Positions 22,896 through 35,233 are shown, counted from the first letter of the stretch. The stretch is 64,000 nucleotides of DNA from Larix kaempferi (GCA_027924585.1 BSBM01000125.1:2671001-2735000); one strand, 5' to 3'. Notes: generated from the sequence alone by a model not told the origin. Program-made: numbers and translations.

Positions 22896-24025
22896 CGTCT
22901 TCTCCTTCACATTAAAGGAGAAGAATTGATGAACATTCCATAATTTTTGTGGAAGAGCCTGTCTAAAATGGCTTCAGCTGCCCAAAAGCGGCCTGATCAG
23001 CAACTTGGTAATAGATTGTATCATCATGTATTAATTAGGTTGTTGATCATGGAGGAATTACAAAAGAGAAACCTAAAGTGGGAACAATTTGTAGTGGAAA
23101 AAGGTTCTCACGAGCAGGTTAATGATGATCCACAAGATTCTGTATCGCCCCCTCCATCAGTTCAGACAGAATTTGATCGAGCACCAACATTTTTTGAACC
23201 AATTCAATCCCAACCATCTCCAAAGAGGCATAGAGATGATGAAGAGGTTAATAAAATTCCAGTTATGGTGAGAAGAAGATTTGCAAGGCTAGAAGGCATT
23301 TCTGAAGAAGGTATTGAAAAAGTTAGAATATTAGAAGATATGTTTTCGACAATACCCAAACATCCAAGAACCTGTTATACACAGAGACAAAATTTAGAGT
23401 CAACACCCCGGCTAGAATTGGAAGCTACTCAGTTTCAAGACCAAGCTCAGAGAAAAGAAGACGAATCTAATCAAGTGGTAAGGCATGATTCTCCTGGGTT
23501 AATTTCAAGTAAGTTACAGAAGAGGATTAAGAAACTTAAGAAGCAAGTTCATGAATTTCAAGTTTTTGATAGATATGTTAAAAATGAAAATGAAAAGTTA
23601 AAACAAAGGAGTAGACAATTACAGAGAAAGAATGATGTTCTTAAGAAAAGACTGAAAATTTTGAGAAGTCAAGCTCACCAATGGAGTTTGCAAAACAAAA
23701 GGTTGAGGAAACAAAATAAATTGCTTAGAGATAAATCAATACTAAAGGAATCAGTACCATTGGCTGAGGATAATACAAGTTTGGAATTATTGGCTACAGC
23801 AGCTGCAGAAAACATTCTTCCTAGTACCTCTAAAAGTTCTGAAGATAAAGAAAAAGTCACAGAAGTTCTCTATGAGTTTTTTAATCAAATTCTTGATGAT
23901 GTCTGGACTAATACCCTGGCTCTAGCATCAGTAGAATTAAATACTGTTAAATGGACTGGAATAAATGATGAATTATATGACTTGGGCCTTATTTATCAAC
24001 AACGATATAAATTTGAAGTACAACA
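22896..24025 (+). pseudogene. ORF X, segment 2 (coiled-coil part)
   Basis: Continues segment 1 in the same frame when the 22891-22895 duplication is counted once: RLLLHIKGEELMNIP, an in-frame TAA at 22941, then FLWKSLSKMA and an LLIMEELQKRNLKWEQFV block. A polar, Pro/Ser-rich linker follows, with a KRHRDDEE nuclear-signal-like patch near 23225. Next comes a long Lys/Gln/Leu-rich stretch (about 23500-23740) with heptad-like Leu spacing that looks like a coiled coil. The end, LYDLGLIYQQRYKFEVQ, runs straight into the copia B LTR. No domain name can be assigned. Only one stop in 1.1 kb suggests the ORF was under selection, or was young, before the insertions. Confidence 0.65.
24021..24025 (+). 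repeat. TSD of copia B, left
   Basis: CAACA, against CAACG on the right (31310-31314): 4 of 5 match. Reading ORF X through the right-hand version gives an uninterrupted frame, so the left copy probably mutated. Confidence 0.65.
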
Positions 24026-24670
24026 TGTTAGTTTTTCAGAATTTACTTCAATCTGATCTAGGATCTTAACTAAGAGAACAACATGTACAGCATATCAATC
24101 ATGGACATAATAATGCAAGCACACAAGAGACAATAGACACACAGAGTTTCACTGGGGAAAACCATAAAGGTGAAAAACCCCACAACTTCCTTAGATATAG
24201 ATAGAGAAATGATACAACCCAAGCATAAGAGATAGTCTTATCCTAGCAGCAGCTTCTCCTCCTCCACAAGTGCACCACTCTCCAGTGAGATTATGAGTGA
24301 ATAATATAATTATCAAATAGAGTGCCACCCGCACTCTATTTATACTTGACTTGACTTGCCTAATAACCTTTACTAGGTCGGCCTTAACTTAACCACATAA
24401 TATAATGCTGACAGGGCCGACCCCCAATAGGGTGGTCTAATAACCCTTTGACCCCCATGACTTATACAGGGCTGACCCCAACAAGGTGGTCTAATAACCC
24501 ATCAAGTATAAGTTACGACACTTACAATATAAATGACGACACTTCTGTATAGAGGAATAATAACATCTCTATAGGAATACAAACAATTTTGTATAGAGGA
24601 ATAATAACATCTCTATAGGAATACAATGTACATATATGAAATACATTCCAAAGTTACAAATACATCAACA
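24026..24670 (-). repeat. copia B 3' LTR
   Basis: TGTTAGTTTTTCAG..ATACATCAACA on the + strand, 645 bp, paired with 30655-31309. It is followed by CTCCCTCTTAAC, the reversed polypurine tract. Confidence 0.92.
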
Positions 24671-24889
24671 CTCCCTCTTAACTAGGAAGGTATTTCTCGA
24701 CACAGGTCTTCTAGCACAAGTCTTCTTCTCTAGATCATCGTCACTAAATAATCGACATCGAATCATCGTCATCGTCATTGCTACTGCTATCTAAATCAAT
24801 CTCCGATCTACTCGTCATAGGAAGTTCTACAGAGCCATTCCTTTTTCATACTGGATGTAGTCCCACCATCTGCAGGTATTCATCATCAC

Positions 24890-25560
24890 TGGCCATACTG
24901 TGGAATCCTCAGGACATATTACGTGCGTCACAAAACCTCGCAAGAGAATCCAGGTTGTTATGAGCACATGGCTCTACCTGTCGGATCTCACAGGGCTGTA
25001 TTATATTTGACTGTCACAAAACGTTAAAAGAGTGTCTTGACTAGCAAGAACTCTAAAGAGAATCCGAGGCCTTTTACATGACTAGCGCAACCTGTCCAGA
25101 TCTCCAGGGCGTATTACATGTGACCCCCACCACAAAACCTTTAAAGAGTGTCTTGACTAGCAAGAACTCTAAAGAGCATCCAAGGCCTTTTACGTGACTA
25201 GAACAACCTGTCCAGATCTCTAGGGCGTATTACATGTGGTCATGGAAAAACCTCGAAAGAGGATCCCAAGACTGGTTACGAGCGTACTGCTCAACCTAAT
25301 ATCAGATCTCCCAGGGCCGGATTATATGCCATAGGAAAAAACCTCGAAAGAGCATCTACCAAATATCCCAGGACCAGATTACATGCCATAAGCAAGAACT
25401 CGAAAGACTATCTGCAAATCTCCTAGGGCCATATTATATGTCCTCCTAAAGAAAAACCTCGAAAGAGCGTCTGCCATATATCTGAGGGCCACATTACATT
25501 CCATAGGCAAAACCTAGAAAGACTATCTGCAAACCTCCCTGGGCTGGATTATATGCTTAT
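24890..25560 (-). repeat. tandem array, about 115-bp unit (copia B)
   Basis: Imperfect units share AAAACCTCGAAAGAG, ACTAGC..AACCTGTCCAGATCTC and AGGGC..ATTACATG. The copies nearest the RNase H end are shortened and rearranged. Orthologous to 3085-3650 and 47790-48350. Confidence 0.8.
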
Positions 25561-25587
25561 CTGCACAACCTTTCCACGGCCATAGAG

Positions 25588-26240
25588 TATCAACCTGATA
25601 CTCACCATATATAATAGTGATGTACATCATCACATGATCATCCTAATCATCATCATAGCATTATCCTGATGCATATCATCTGGAGCAACATCCTGAAGCT
25701 CATCATCCATGATCATCTTGATCATACAATACATCCACCTGATGCATACATAGTATCTACCTGATACATATCATCATACATGATCTACCTGATCATACAA
25801 TGTATCCACCTGATACATATCATCATATGTGATCTATCTGATCATACAATGTATCCACCTGATACATATCATCATACATGATCTACCTGATCATCTAATG
25901 TATCCACCTGATACATATACAAATACATGATCCACCTGATCATAACAAGCATCCAATCATGATCCATATACATATACATGATCCAATTGATCATAACAAG
26001 CATCCAACATTATGCATATACATATACATGATCAAACTGATCATAACAAGCATCCAACATGATGCGTATAAATATACATGATCCAACTGATCATAACAAG
26101 CATCCAACATGATGCGTATACAAATACATGATCTAACTGATCATATCTAGCATCCAACATGATGCATATACATATATATGATCCAACTGATCATATCTAG
26201 CATCCAACATGATACATATACAGAGCAGTAACTGGAGCAT
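25588..26240 (-). repeat. array of short inverted repeats (copia B)
   Basis: Units include GAGTATC-AACCT-GATACTC near 25586, ATGATC-TACCT-GATCAT (25780-25796), TGTATC-CACCT-GATACA (25801-25817) and ATGATC-CAACT-GATCAT-like copies to about 26190. Two arm types alternate with a combined period of about 50-58 bp, which matches the arrangement in copy C. Confidence 0.85.
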
Positions 26241-26334
26241 CGTCCTGATGCTCATCATCCAGTGCTTACATCCATAGCCATGGGAAGGATCCTCCTCTCA
26301 CCATGCTTGGAATGGCTTCCAGCAAATGTGTCCA

Positions 26335-27876
26335 TCACTTCTTCCTCGAAGTGTCATCGATCTAAAGAACACCAAGCCTCTCTCTGAAGTACTCAAACTT
26401 CACTCTGGCTAGTGGTTTCGTCAGCACATCTGCAACCTGCTCATCCGTCGCAACATACAGGAGCTTCACAGCTCCTCTCTACACCATATCCCTGATATAG
26501 TGATATTTGATCTCAATGTGTTTCGACCTGTCATGGAACATCGGGTTCTTAGACAGCTTCACACAACTCTGGTTGTCAAAAAATATACCAGTAGCCTCCA
26601 GCGGGAGATCAAATAACTCAGACAGTAGCTTTTGGAGCCATACTTCCTCACAACTAGTCGAATAAGCTGCAACATACTCTGCTTCAGATGTACTCAGTGC
26701 TACGTAGGATTGCTTCCTGCTAAACCAAGAGATCACACCTGATCTCATACTGAAGCAGCACCCAGATATGCTCTTCCTATCTGCAGCACTACTTGCCCAG
26801 TCCGAATCAACATAACCCTGTAGGTTAAACTTTTGATTCGCATCATACTTGAGCCCATAGTCAATTGTACCCTTCAAGTACCTCAGAATATGCTTTACCA
26901 CAACCAGGTGAACACCTCTCAGATCCATCAGGAACTGACTCAATGTGTTCACTCCAAATCAAATATATGGTCTAGTGTTCGTCAAGTACATCAAGGACAC
27001 AATCATCTGACGATACACCGTGACATCAACTGGATCAGATGAAGCATCACACAGAAGCTTCAGGTTAGATTCCATAGGTGTGGCCATGTCCTTGCAGTCC
27101 ATCATCTCCAACCGCTTTAGGATATCTACTGCATACTTCCCTTGTCCAAGGAAGATCCCATCTGCACTCTGCCACACCTCCATGCCTAGAAAATAGTGCA
27201 TCATCCCCAAGTCCTTCATCTCAAACTCGGCAGCAAGCTTCCTCTTGGTGTCGGTAATCAACCCATCCTCATCTATTACAAACAGGTCATCCACATACAA
27301 TAGTAGTATCACAGGATTGCCTTCCTCAACCTTGTAGTAAAGGTTGGAATCTACTTTACTCTTGGTAAAGCCAAAACTTGATAGAAAGCTATCTATCCTA
27401 CCATACCAAGTCCTAGGAGCTTGCTTCAAGCCATACAGGGATTTCTTCAACTTGCATACATATGACTCCCTGTCATATGTCTCAAAACTGAGTGGCTGCT
27501 CCACATACACTTCCTCTTCGACTACACCATTCAAGAAAGTTGTCTTGACATCCATCTAGTGTATCTTCCACTTCATCACTGCAACAAGAGCAAGTACTGA
27601 TCTGATGGAAGTGTATCTAGCTACAGGTGCAAAAATCTCTTCATAGTCTATTCCCTCTTTCTGAGAGAAGCCACGAGCTACAAACCTCTCTTTGTATTTT
27701 TCTATGCTACCATCTGTGGCATGCTTGATCTTATAGATCCACTTGGAAGTCACAACAGACTTCCCTTCAGGTCTTGGTACTACATCCCAAACATCATTCT
27801 TCATGATTGACTGGTACTCCTTGATCATGGCATTCTTCTCGAATCCTGGGAACTTCAATATCTTTAATATCTTCAA
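26335..27876 (-). pseudogene. copia B RT-RNase H
   Basis: One - strand frame from 27876 downward with a few stops: TAG at 27556, a stop near 26956, a stop near 26478, and an early TAG near 26362. Blocks in order: NDVWDVVPRPEGK and WIYKIKHA (RT start), YKERFVARGFSQ, MDVKTTFLNG, LKKSLYGLKQAPRTWY, the active site LLYVDDLFV at about 27300, GMMHYFLGMEVW, and YRQMIVSLMYL. RNase H follows with YVDSDWASSAADRKS, STSEAEYVAA, DNQSCVKLSKNP and KHIEIKYHYIRD, and the terminal ADVLTKPLA block lies near 26410. Decayed but close to complete for these two domains. Confidence 0.92.
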
Positions 27877-28352
27877 TAGATAACTTTGTTGTTGAACAAA
27901 TGTTGTAGTCCTTCTTTTGTAGGTGATGGTATACGATCTTTCCTACAAAACAAGTTAAATTGCATGATTAGAAACATCTCATAGTTTTCAGAACAAATTC
28001 TTACACATAAATAAATATGTCATATAGTTATGCAATTATCTTAGCCAATGATTCAATACAAAATTTATCCATATCCTGTAACTTTCTAGATGCCTTCCAA
28101 TATCTACCAGAACATTTCTAAGAGTGTGCACAACTCCCAACATGTCAGCAAAGAGGTTTCATTCTAGATAAGTAGCAATGGAATGTTGTACAGTGCCATA
28201 GGCCACTTACCCATCAGATGCATATTAGTAGTATATTGTTCATTAATGCAATTTTTCTAATATGCATAATACACAACCTAAGCCTAGGAACATAAGTGTA
28301 TACATCATTGAACAATATTAATCAAATATTCAAGAAATGAAAATTTAAATAC
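27877..28352 (-). other. non-coding internal sequence of copia B
   Basis: Lies between RT and the integrase scrap. It aligns with about 50500-50990 of copy C, so it belongs to the family rather than to a later insertion. No frame with similarity. Confidence 0.6.
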
Positions 28353-28541
28353 TTATCTTTGTTTGTTGTTTTTGGGTTGACTCCCTCTCAGTCTTTGCTT
28401 CCTTTCAACAACTCCATTCTGATGTGGATTGTGAGAAGTGGTCAAATCCCTCTGAATGTCTGCATCCTTGCAGAAACTACTGGAGTGTGCTCCCTCTTGA
28501 TCTTTGCTTCCTGGATTACCTGTCCTTGAACTTATATCCAT
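28353..28541 (-). pseudogene. integrase scrap in copia B
   Basis: A 62-codon frame contains DIQRDLTTSHNPHQNGVVER, which matches the conserved copia integrase block around the catalytic Glu (xPHQNGVxER). Flanking residues do not match integrase, so only a short piece remains. Copy C lacks the block at the corresponding place (about 51000-51060), where the sequence is shorter. Confidence 0.75.
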
Positions 28542-30640
28542 CCTCGATCACTATGCATGCTTACTAGTATCATCATTGTGTTACCCTCGAGATCTCATAC
28601 ATAATCATACATTCATTAGTATAATCTCATTTTTATCAAAACACAATAATCTTAAACATGTATAGTCATGATCATTTCAAACACAGATAATAAGCATTAG
28701 CATTCAATGTTTTAGGGAAGACTTCTCTTACTCATTCATATTCATATTTGACCAAAGGACTTTTATGGTTAGTCATATCATCAATCAAGGTAAGAGACAA
28801 AATATGCATAAACCCTTGATTACTTACATTTCTAACTTCATGAATAATCATTATCAACCTTACAACAGTATAAGATCCTAACACAAGGTAGGATTCTAAT
28901 TGATATAGGAAAAACATACTTGGTTATCATATTTGCTAGTCATGTCTAGCAATGTCTTCTTGTTCTCTTTAATGACTTGTGCTAGTAACCTGCATATCTC
29001 ATAGGTTAATCATTATAGTACCAAGTTATACATACCTCGTAAGTAGATCTTTTATGTCATCCATGACAATGGATGAATCTTTGTCTTCATGTCAACATGG
29101 TCATATGTTCTTGAACTAGAACATGATTTGTCTTTCTTGATGTACCTTTCATGTTAGCGGACAACATCAACCTCATACAACACCACAATGCATTAGTACA
29201 ATCTTAAGTGTCAAAACCCTAATCAATGAATATTTGCATTCATAATTTTATTAAGGTGATACGACAAGTCTAAAGTTAATCAAGATTGTACTAACCTTAA
29301 TGAAGACAAACATACCATAAACTTAATCATGAACAGATCTCGAAACATACCTGGATAATTCATACCTGTAGAGATTGTTTGTAATCTTCTTATGTAAGGC
29401 CTTAGCCTCATCTCCCTCTAAAACAGGAACTTCTTCACTTATGCAGGTGACCAATCCATTCTCTTCTAGGATTAACCCAATCCACTTGATTTGCAGAAAC
29501 TGGATCTTGAGCTAGATTAGGGTTTGTCAGAGAAACCCTAAAAATTTAAACTTTCAATTTCAAACTTCTGAAAGGATAGAAATATGCACCTTGATGAGTT
29601 GATCAAGCTGGTATACTCAGAGTTTGAAAACTTCAAAGTTTCACCCCTTAAAATTTCCTTTGAAACTTCTAGATCTTCTAGACAGGATCCCAAACTAGGG
29701 TTTGATAAAGCCCACCCTTCTATCCAACCAAAATTTTCAATCCAAATCTCTAAACTTCAATTTTTCTGAGGAGCTTCCAGCCGTGGTCAAAAAATTCAGA
29801 ACTTCCAACTTTTGCAAAAGCCCTAATTTTCCTCCTTTCCGATCAAAATCCCGAACTAGGGTTTGATCAAGCCTGGCCTTTTGCCCAACCAAAAAATTTG
29901 ATCTTGGTCTCTAAATTTTGATTTTGATGCAGAGCATCCAGCCGTGATCTCTGATACAAAATATTCCAACATTCTCCGAAACCCTAAATTCCCAGAGCCA
30001 TGAATGAAGGTGCTCAAAATCCAATTTTGTTTTGACATAAATATGCACCTGATTACTTCTAGTGTAACTCCAAAATTTCAAATCTACAGGGTCTGAATAT
30101 TCTTCCTATGGTATCCTGACCTGTTATCTTTCCAACCCCATAGTTCTGACCTCAATTGGATTCTCTGAGAGAGAGTTATGCCAAGTGTCACAATGTGACC
30201 GGTTTATGGGATAAAACAAGAGAGCGAACTTGTATGGCGTTCCACGTGTCACTGGTTCAGTTTAGGCCTCTGAAAAAACTTACTTGAGAAAGTACCGTCC
30301 GTTCCCTACATGTCACATTTTACGAAATTTCATTTGGAGCTTCCTAGACCAATTTATGACCTTTTTTCCTAAGTCACCTGTTTATGACTGAGATCTGGAA
30401 GAGGAAGAAACCCTAGATTTTACAGATCATAACTCACAAAGTAAAACGAATTAGAAGTTCTGCTTCTGACAAAAGGTACATGGGGATGTTATCTACGACC
30501 TATAAAGTTTTTAGATCCTCAAAATTCACCAAAATGGATTTATAGAGAAAGTTCTTTGATGACTGGTTTTTGCTATATCAAGCCCTAGCTTCGCAAGCGC
30601 AACAAGTGTCATAAATGCCATACCATGCCTTCTTTTAGGC
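28542..30640 (-). other. non-coding 5' half shared by copia B and C
   Basis: About 2.1 kb without gag or protease motifs. It aligns along its length with about 51060-53125 of copy C. Several AAACCCTA and TAGGGTTTG words occur at 29510-29990 on both strands. It occupies the space where gag-protease-integrase normally lie. Confidence 0.65.
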
Positions 30641-30641
30641 T

Positions 30642-30654
30642 AGCTCTGATTCCA
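30642..30654 (-). other. primer-binding site, initiator Met tRNA type (copia B)
   Basis: The - strand reads TGGAATCAGAGCTA directly after the 5' LTR, one mismatch from the TGGTATCAGAGC form seen in copy C. Confidence 0.75.
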
Positions 30655-31309
30655 TGTTATTTTTTCAGAATTTACTTCAATATGATCTAGGATCTTAATT
30701 GAGAGAACAACATGTACAACATATCTACATCATATCAATCATGGACATAATAATGTAAGCACACAAGAGACAATAGACACACAGAGTTTCACTGGGGAAA
30801 ACCATAAAGGTGAAAAACCCCACAACTTCCTTAGAGATAGATAGAGCAATGATACAACCCAAGCATAAGAGATAGTCTTCTCCTAGCAACAGCTTCTCCT
30901 CCTCCACAAGTGCGCCACTCTCCAATGAGAGTATGAGTGAATAATAGAATGATCAAATAGAGTGCCTCCTGCACTCTATTTATACTTGACTTGACTTTCC
31001 TAATAACCTTTACTAGGTCGGCCTTAACTTACCACATAATATAATGCTGACAGGCCTGACCCCCAATAGGGTGGTCTAATAACCCTTTGACCCACATGAC
31101 TTATACAGGGTCGACCCCAACAAGGTGGTCTAATAACCCATCAAGTATAAGTTACGACACTTACAATATAAATGACGACACTTCCATATAGAGGAATAAT
31201 AACATCTCTATAGGAATACAAACGCTTCCGTATAGAGGAATAATAACATCTCTATAGGAATACAATGTACATATATGAAATACATTCCGAAGTTACAAAT
31301 ACATCAACA
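30655..31309 (-). repeat. copia B 5' LTR
   Basis: TGTTATTTTTTCAG..ATACATCAACA on the + strand, 655 bp. A TATTTATA (reverse of a TATAAATA box) lies at 30977-30984, consistent with an LTR promoter firing on the - strand. Confidence 0.92.
30977..30984 (-). promoter_or_regulatory. LTR TATA box (copia B)
   Basis: TATAAATA on the - strand followed by GAGTGC, the same position in the LTR as in copies A and C. Confidence 0.55.
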
Positions 31310-31314
31310 CAACG
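31310..31314 (+). repeat. TSD of copia B, right
   Basis: CAACG. Read in place of the left copy it restores the Gln-Arg-Met frame of ORF X. Confidence 0.65.
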
Positions 31315-31662
31315 TATGCAGGAAACTTTGTTTTCTGCTTACTTGGTTCAAGAACAAAAGTGGAATTCCAAGATACAGTCTTTACAGCAACAATTAATGA
31401 TTAAAGAAGAAGAAAAGAGGCAAATGTTTCAATTTGGTGAGAAAGCCATTTCTTGTAGAAGTCCTACTAGAATTTATTCAATGTACCTGCATGAACAATG
31501 GGTAGGCCTTCAAATGATGAGATTGAATAATAACAAAAAGTTCATGATAGGAAATGTTGATGACTTTGTGGATATTTATAATGAATCATCTACAAGGGAA
31601 AAGGATTTGTTGTGTGAACTTTATCAATTTAAATTCTTTCTAGAACATGAATTGGAATGGAA
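31315..31662 (+). pseudogene. ORF X, segment 3
   Basis: Continues the frame of segment 2 after the copia insertion: MQETLFSAYLVQEQKW, a glutamine-rich helix (IQSLQQQLMIKEEEKRQ), then IYSMYLHEQWVGLQMM and LCELYQFKFFLEHELEW. The apparent stop after WK overlaps GTAAGT at 31663, a consensus 5' splice site, so the exon may end at 31662 rather than terminate. The three segments add up to about 1.94 kb of one exon-like frame with two stops. Unknown function. Confidence 0.6.
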
Positions 31663-32334
31663 GTAAGTCATTTAGAATTTTGGGAAATAAATGAAGTAAG
31701 TCACCAATCTTACAGTTGGACCAAGCTACATTAGAATTTACTACGGGGGGAATAAGTTGCATAGGGACATGCAACAAACTTCCTTCTAGGTCAGATGCTT
31801 GGTGCTTGAATTGTCTATGTTTTAACCCCTATTTTGACCATTTTTTTGTCCTCTGAAATGTCCTTTAACCTCCTGTATCGTTATTTACCTTTCTTTTGAC
31901 ATCAAAGATCAAGGCTCATTGTAACTTTCTGAATCACTTTTAAATCTATTATGCTTATTATGCTATAGAAATGTTCACACATAGATATGCTTATTATGCT
32001 ATAGAAATGGCCATTGTAACTTTGTAATCAATTTAGAAATCTATTATGTTTACTATGCTTATTTTGTTTATTAATAGATTTGTGCAAATCCAACATGATT
32101 CCTGATTATTCACACACATATATGTGTTTTATATTATCCTTCTAAGAAAGTAGAACCCATAAAGATTCCAGCCTCCTAACCATCATTTTTCCAGCCTCTC
32201 TCTCTCTCTCTCACCTCTAATGCTTGCAGGAATGCAAGATATACTTGGAAACATAACTTGTAGCTAACTCCTAAATTTCTTGTAATTGTAATTGTCATTA
32301 TTATATTAAAATTTATTTTCATACTTAAGACAGT
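31663..32334. other. no gene recognised
   Basis: Starts with a GTAAGT splice-donor-like site. Contains a (CT)n run at about 32194-32213 and two copies of a TATGCTTATTATGCTATAGAAATG block near 31950-32010. No coding similarity. Confidence 0.4.
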
Positions 32335-32339
32335 TTAAT

Positions 32340-32555
32340 AACGTATATCTACAGGCTTGGCCAAAGCTTGTAAGTTGAGTTGTTGTTTATAATTACATAT
32401 GCACAAATGGAAATCGGACACATGGGTCTTATTTGGAAACGTGTCACCTAGCCCATCCTCCTGTTGGTTGCTCCGAGTTCATCCTGATGTAGATTTACCT
32501 TGAGCAAGCTTGAACTCAAGCAGCCTATTGTCAATACTTTTGTATATCAACATGC
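32340..32555 (+). repeat. direct repeat, copy 1
   Basis: Starts AACGTATATCTACAGGCTTG and ends TATATCAACATGC, paired with 36455-36670. Confidence 0.9.
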
Positions 32556-33361
32556 AGCTAATTCTTCATTGTTTATGGCATTACTAGAACATTCCCAATT
32601 AACTTCAAAGCCTTCAAATCTTCCTTTGAACAGCTCTCAAATGCATTCACAAATTATTGTGCCAAAAAAAATGCTTCAAACAATTCTTCAACTCTACTCT
32701 TAGGTTTGTAGAGTTCCTATAGAGATCATCCTCCTGTTCTCATAACTCTCTAGACTACTTACTTTCATCAGCTGTAGGTTATTCTTTCCTTTTCCTTCGT
32801 TCTGAGATAGATGTTCTCCTCAGGACATTTAAAAGGTGTCTTCTCGATCATTGATACAAAAAAATAAGTCATACAATAAGATACCAACGACAGGTGAAGA
32901 TATTTATGTCAATCATATACAAGGCTGGAGGAAGTCATTTACAACAAACATCTAGTAAATTCATAAAAGGTAAGCCTGTGTCAATTTTCCAAACATCAAC
33001 TTGTTGATTCACTTAATTTTCTATCCATACTCCCCCTATCAATCATATCATCATCATCAAACTCCTTTTAAAATCAGGTTGAGAAATATTCTCTTCAAAG
33101 TATAATTCTACAATTGTTTTAAGCATTTCAGGCTCCCCTTATCAACATGCATCTTCCTTGAGTCACATAGGTCCAAATTGTATTACTTCATACTTTACAA
33201 ACTTCATCCCTGCCTATTTTTCTTCTGTTAATGTTAGCAATATGATCCTAGGACCTGTTTCTTAGTGACCACCATATACCTTTGAGTCCATCCTCCAACA
33301 ATGAACTCAATGTGTACCTAAGGTCTTTGAGAGACCTTAAATGCAATGGGATTCAAATGCA
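32556..33361. other. no gene recognised
   Basis: AT-rich sequence between direct repeat 1 and the kelch pseudogene. A short frame at 32500-32703 has no similarity. Confidence 0.4.
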
Positions 33362-33810
33362 CGCATAGAATGGTGTACTGTATCCTATTAGTATCAACTA
33401 GGCAAGAGCTAGGTACAAGAGACATCCATAGTTTCATTCTCTTAGACCACAATATGATAGTGTTTGGGGGAACAAACGGGTCTAATAAGATAAATGATCT
33501 GCACATTTTAGACTTGTAGACCAAGGAATGGAGGCAAGCTTGCATTCGAGGAACTCCACCATCCCCACGGGAGAGGGGGAGGAAATTACTTGATTGATGT
33601 TCATATTCTGGACCTGAAGCTAATGACATGGATTTCCCTTGATGTGAATGGGATATTATTGCTCCCAGAGATAGCCACACTACAATTGCTATTGAAAACA
33701 TGCTTGTGGTATAAGGTGGATATTGTGGATACAATTACTTAGGAGAAGTTGATATTTTGGATCTTGAAACCTTAACTTGGTCTAGAGTACAAATATTGAA
33801 ACCTTAACAT
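33362..33810 (+). pseudogene. kelch-repeat protein pseudogene, copy 1
   Basis: The + strand reads as kelch blades with stops and frameshifts. A first blade has GTRDIHS and MIVFGGTNGSNKINDLHILD; TKEWRQACIRGTPPSPRERG follows after a TAG (about 33519-33595). A second blade near 33660-33780 has RDSHTTIAI, LVV, a GGYCGYNYLGEVDILD block and LETLTWSRV. The GG doublets, the spaced Asp-Leu..Leu-Asp and the Trp mark kelch motifs of plant kelch-domain proteins. Only two to three blades remain of the six or so needed for a propeller. Non-functional. Confidence 0.8.
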
Positions 33811-34855
33811 CTTGCAAATTTTCGTCCAATCTCTTGGAATTAAATTCACCCACCCTAGTACAAATCTAGGTTGAATAACACCCTACTATGGAATATCATC
33901 TTGTGGTGTATTTTATATGTTCCCCAAAGGGTAGGTTTTCTCTTGGATCTCCATTGTGTTGTTACTTGAAAATATACGAGAGGATGTTAAAAAAATGTAA
34001 TTGTTTTGTCAAGATTTCAGGTTTATTCAATGCACAATAGTGGAAATATGCATTTTGTTTATCTAGACTCTAAAGTATGATATTTCAAATCTAATGATTT
34101 TCCCAAATATGTCTTTTTTTGTTTATGTGAATTTGAACTTGTTCAAAAGAAGTGCATAAATTTTTCCTTGGAAACTTACTAAATCCCATAATCTGATATT
34201 TTATAGTGATTTTAGGAAAAACTTCGACCTTTTATTTCATGTAAATGAACCAACTGAACTATACTTGTTTTGTTACAAGTAGTTATAGAAGGGCCATGTT
34301 TACTAGGAGTATGTGTTGGACATGAAACTATTAGCGTTGATTGCAAGGTAATCGGTCCTGTAACCTCTTAGAGATCCATTTTTTTCCATAAACCTGAAAT
34401 AATGCTGAAAAGGTTATAGTTGCAATCACTGCCCTTTTTAATCTATCTCTGTGAAGATAGTTATTTGTATCAAACACGACTTTTGTGAGAGGGAGCTATT
34501 GTTAGCAATATGGCAGTGTAGGTTGTCATTGATGGCAACTAGATGAAGACAGAGCAACAAGTAGGAATGATGACAAGCAATGTGAAAAGAGCAGATGACA
34601 GTGGCAAAAAACAGAGTAGATGGTTATGGCAGAGACAATGAAAGAGTAGCATAATAAAGAGAGAGGGAAATAGAATGTCTACCTGTCTACTTGTCCAATG
34701 CATTATGAAGAGAGGGAAATGAATAGGAAGAAATGACAGAGCACTATGATGATGGAAATCTAACTGGAATCGATGTTATTCCATTCCAAGAGAAGGATTT
34801 GATATTGATGTAAACTACTTCTATAGATGTGGCTTATTAGATAAACAAACTTGTC
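33811..34855. other. no gene; sequence repeated at 55098-55423
   Basis: Non-coding. 34177-34495 is duplicated next to the second kelch copy at 55098-55423, ending in GAGAGGGAG in both. TGTTAGCAATATG occurs at about 33232 and again at about 34501 after a purine tract. Confidence 0.5.
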
Positions 34856-35233
34856 ATGGTTACAGGAGATGCAGAAACCCGTAGAAAGAATTTGGCAGAA
34901 GCATGTAAAACGGATTTGGCAGAAACATGTGCCAAGGATTCTAGTCCTGCATTTACATTGCTTGTTGATGCTAATGATTCTCTGAATATTACAAACCAAG
35001 AGGGTGAAAGTTGTTCTCTATCAATCATGGACAAACAAGTGCAAATACACACTTCTCGTAATATAGATATAGAAGGGAAAATTACTTCTATAGAAGAAGG
35101 TGCACTGCAATCTCGTATCAATCCTGTTAATGAAACTCAAAAATCCAGTGAAGAGCAAACATGTAAAGATAGTCTCTGCATTCGATGGACCAGTGAACGG
35201 ATGCCAAACCTCCAGCCAGCTTGCTTGTTTTAG
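34856..35233 (+). pseudogene. hypothetical 125-codon ORF
   Basis: An open frame with polar, acidic composition (AETRRKNLAEACKTDLAETC, NITNQEGE, NETQKSSEEQ) that could be part of an exon, perhaps from the same captured gene region as the kelch fragment. Nothing in it is recognisable. A second frame at 35379-35576 (RRLVKCLIEAKRTDP, FSRVKDRGP) is also unassigned. Both may be chance frames. Confidence 0.2.

Larger units (their letters stand above)
24026..31309 (-). mobile_element. copia element copy B
   Basis: A 7.3-kb Ty1/copia element in - orientation inside ORF X. LTRs 24026-24670 and 30655-31309 are very similar, with about a 10-bp indel near the outer third. A Met-tRNA-type primer site adjoins the 5' LTR. 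In element order: a non-coding 5' half (30640 to about 28545), an integrase scrap (28541-28353), more non-coding sequence, RT-RNase H (27876-26335), the palindrome array, the 120-bp array, the polypurine tract and the 3' LTR. gag and protease are not recognisable. Confidence 0.9.

Noticed and set aside
29510-29990. AAACCCTA words as telomere-like repeats
   Set aside because: Isolated single words, not a tandem array; AAACCCTA words are common in plant promoters and leaders.
33362-33810. Functional kelch-domain gene
   Set aside because: Stops and frameshifts in the visible blades, too few blades, and a second deleted copy elsewhere.
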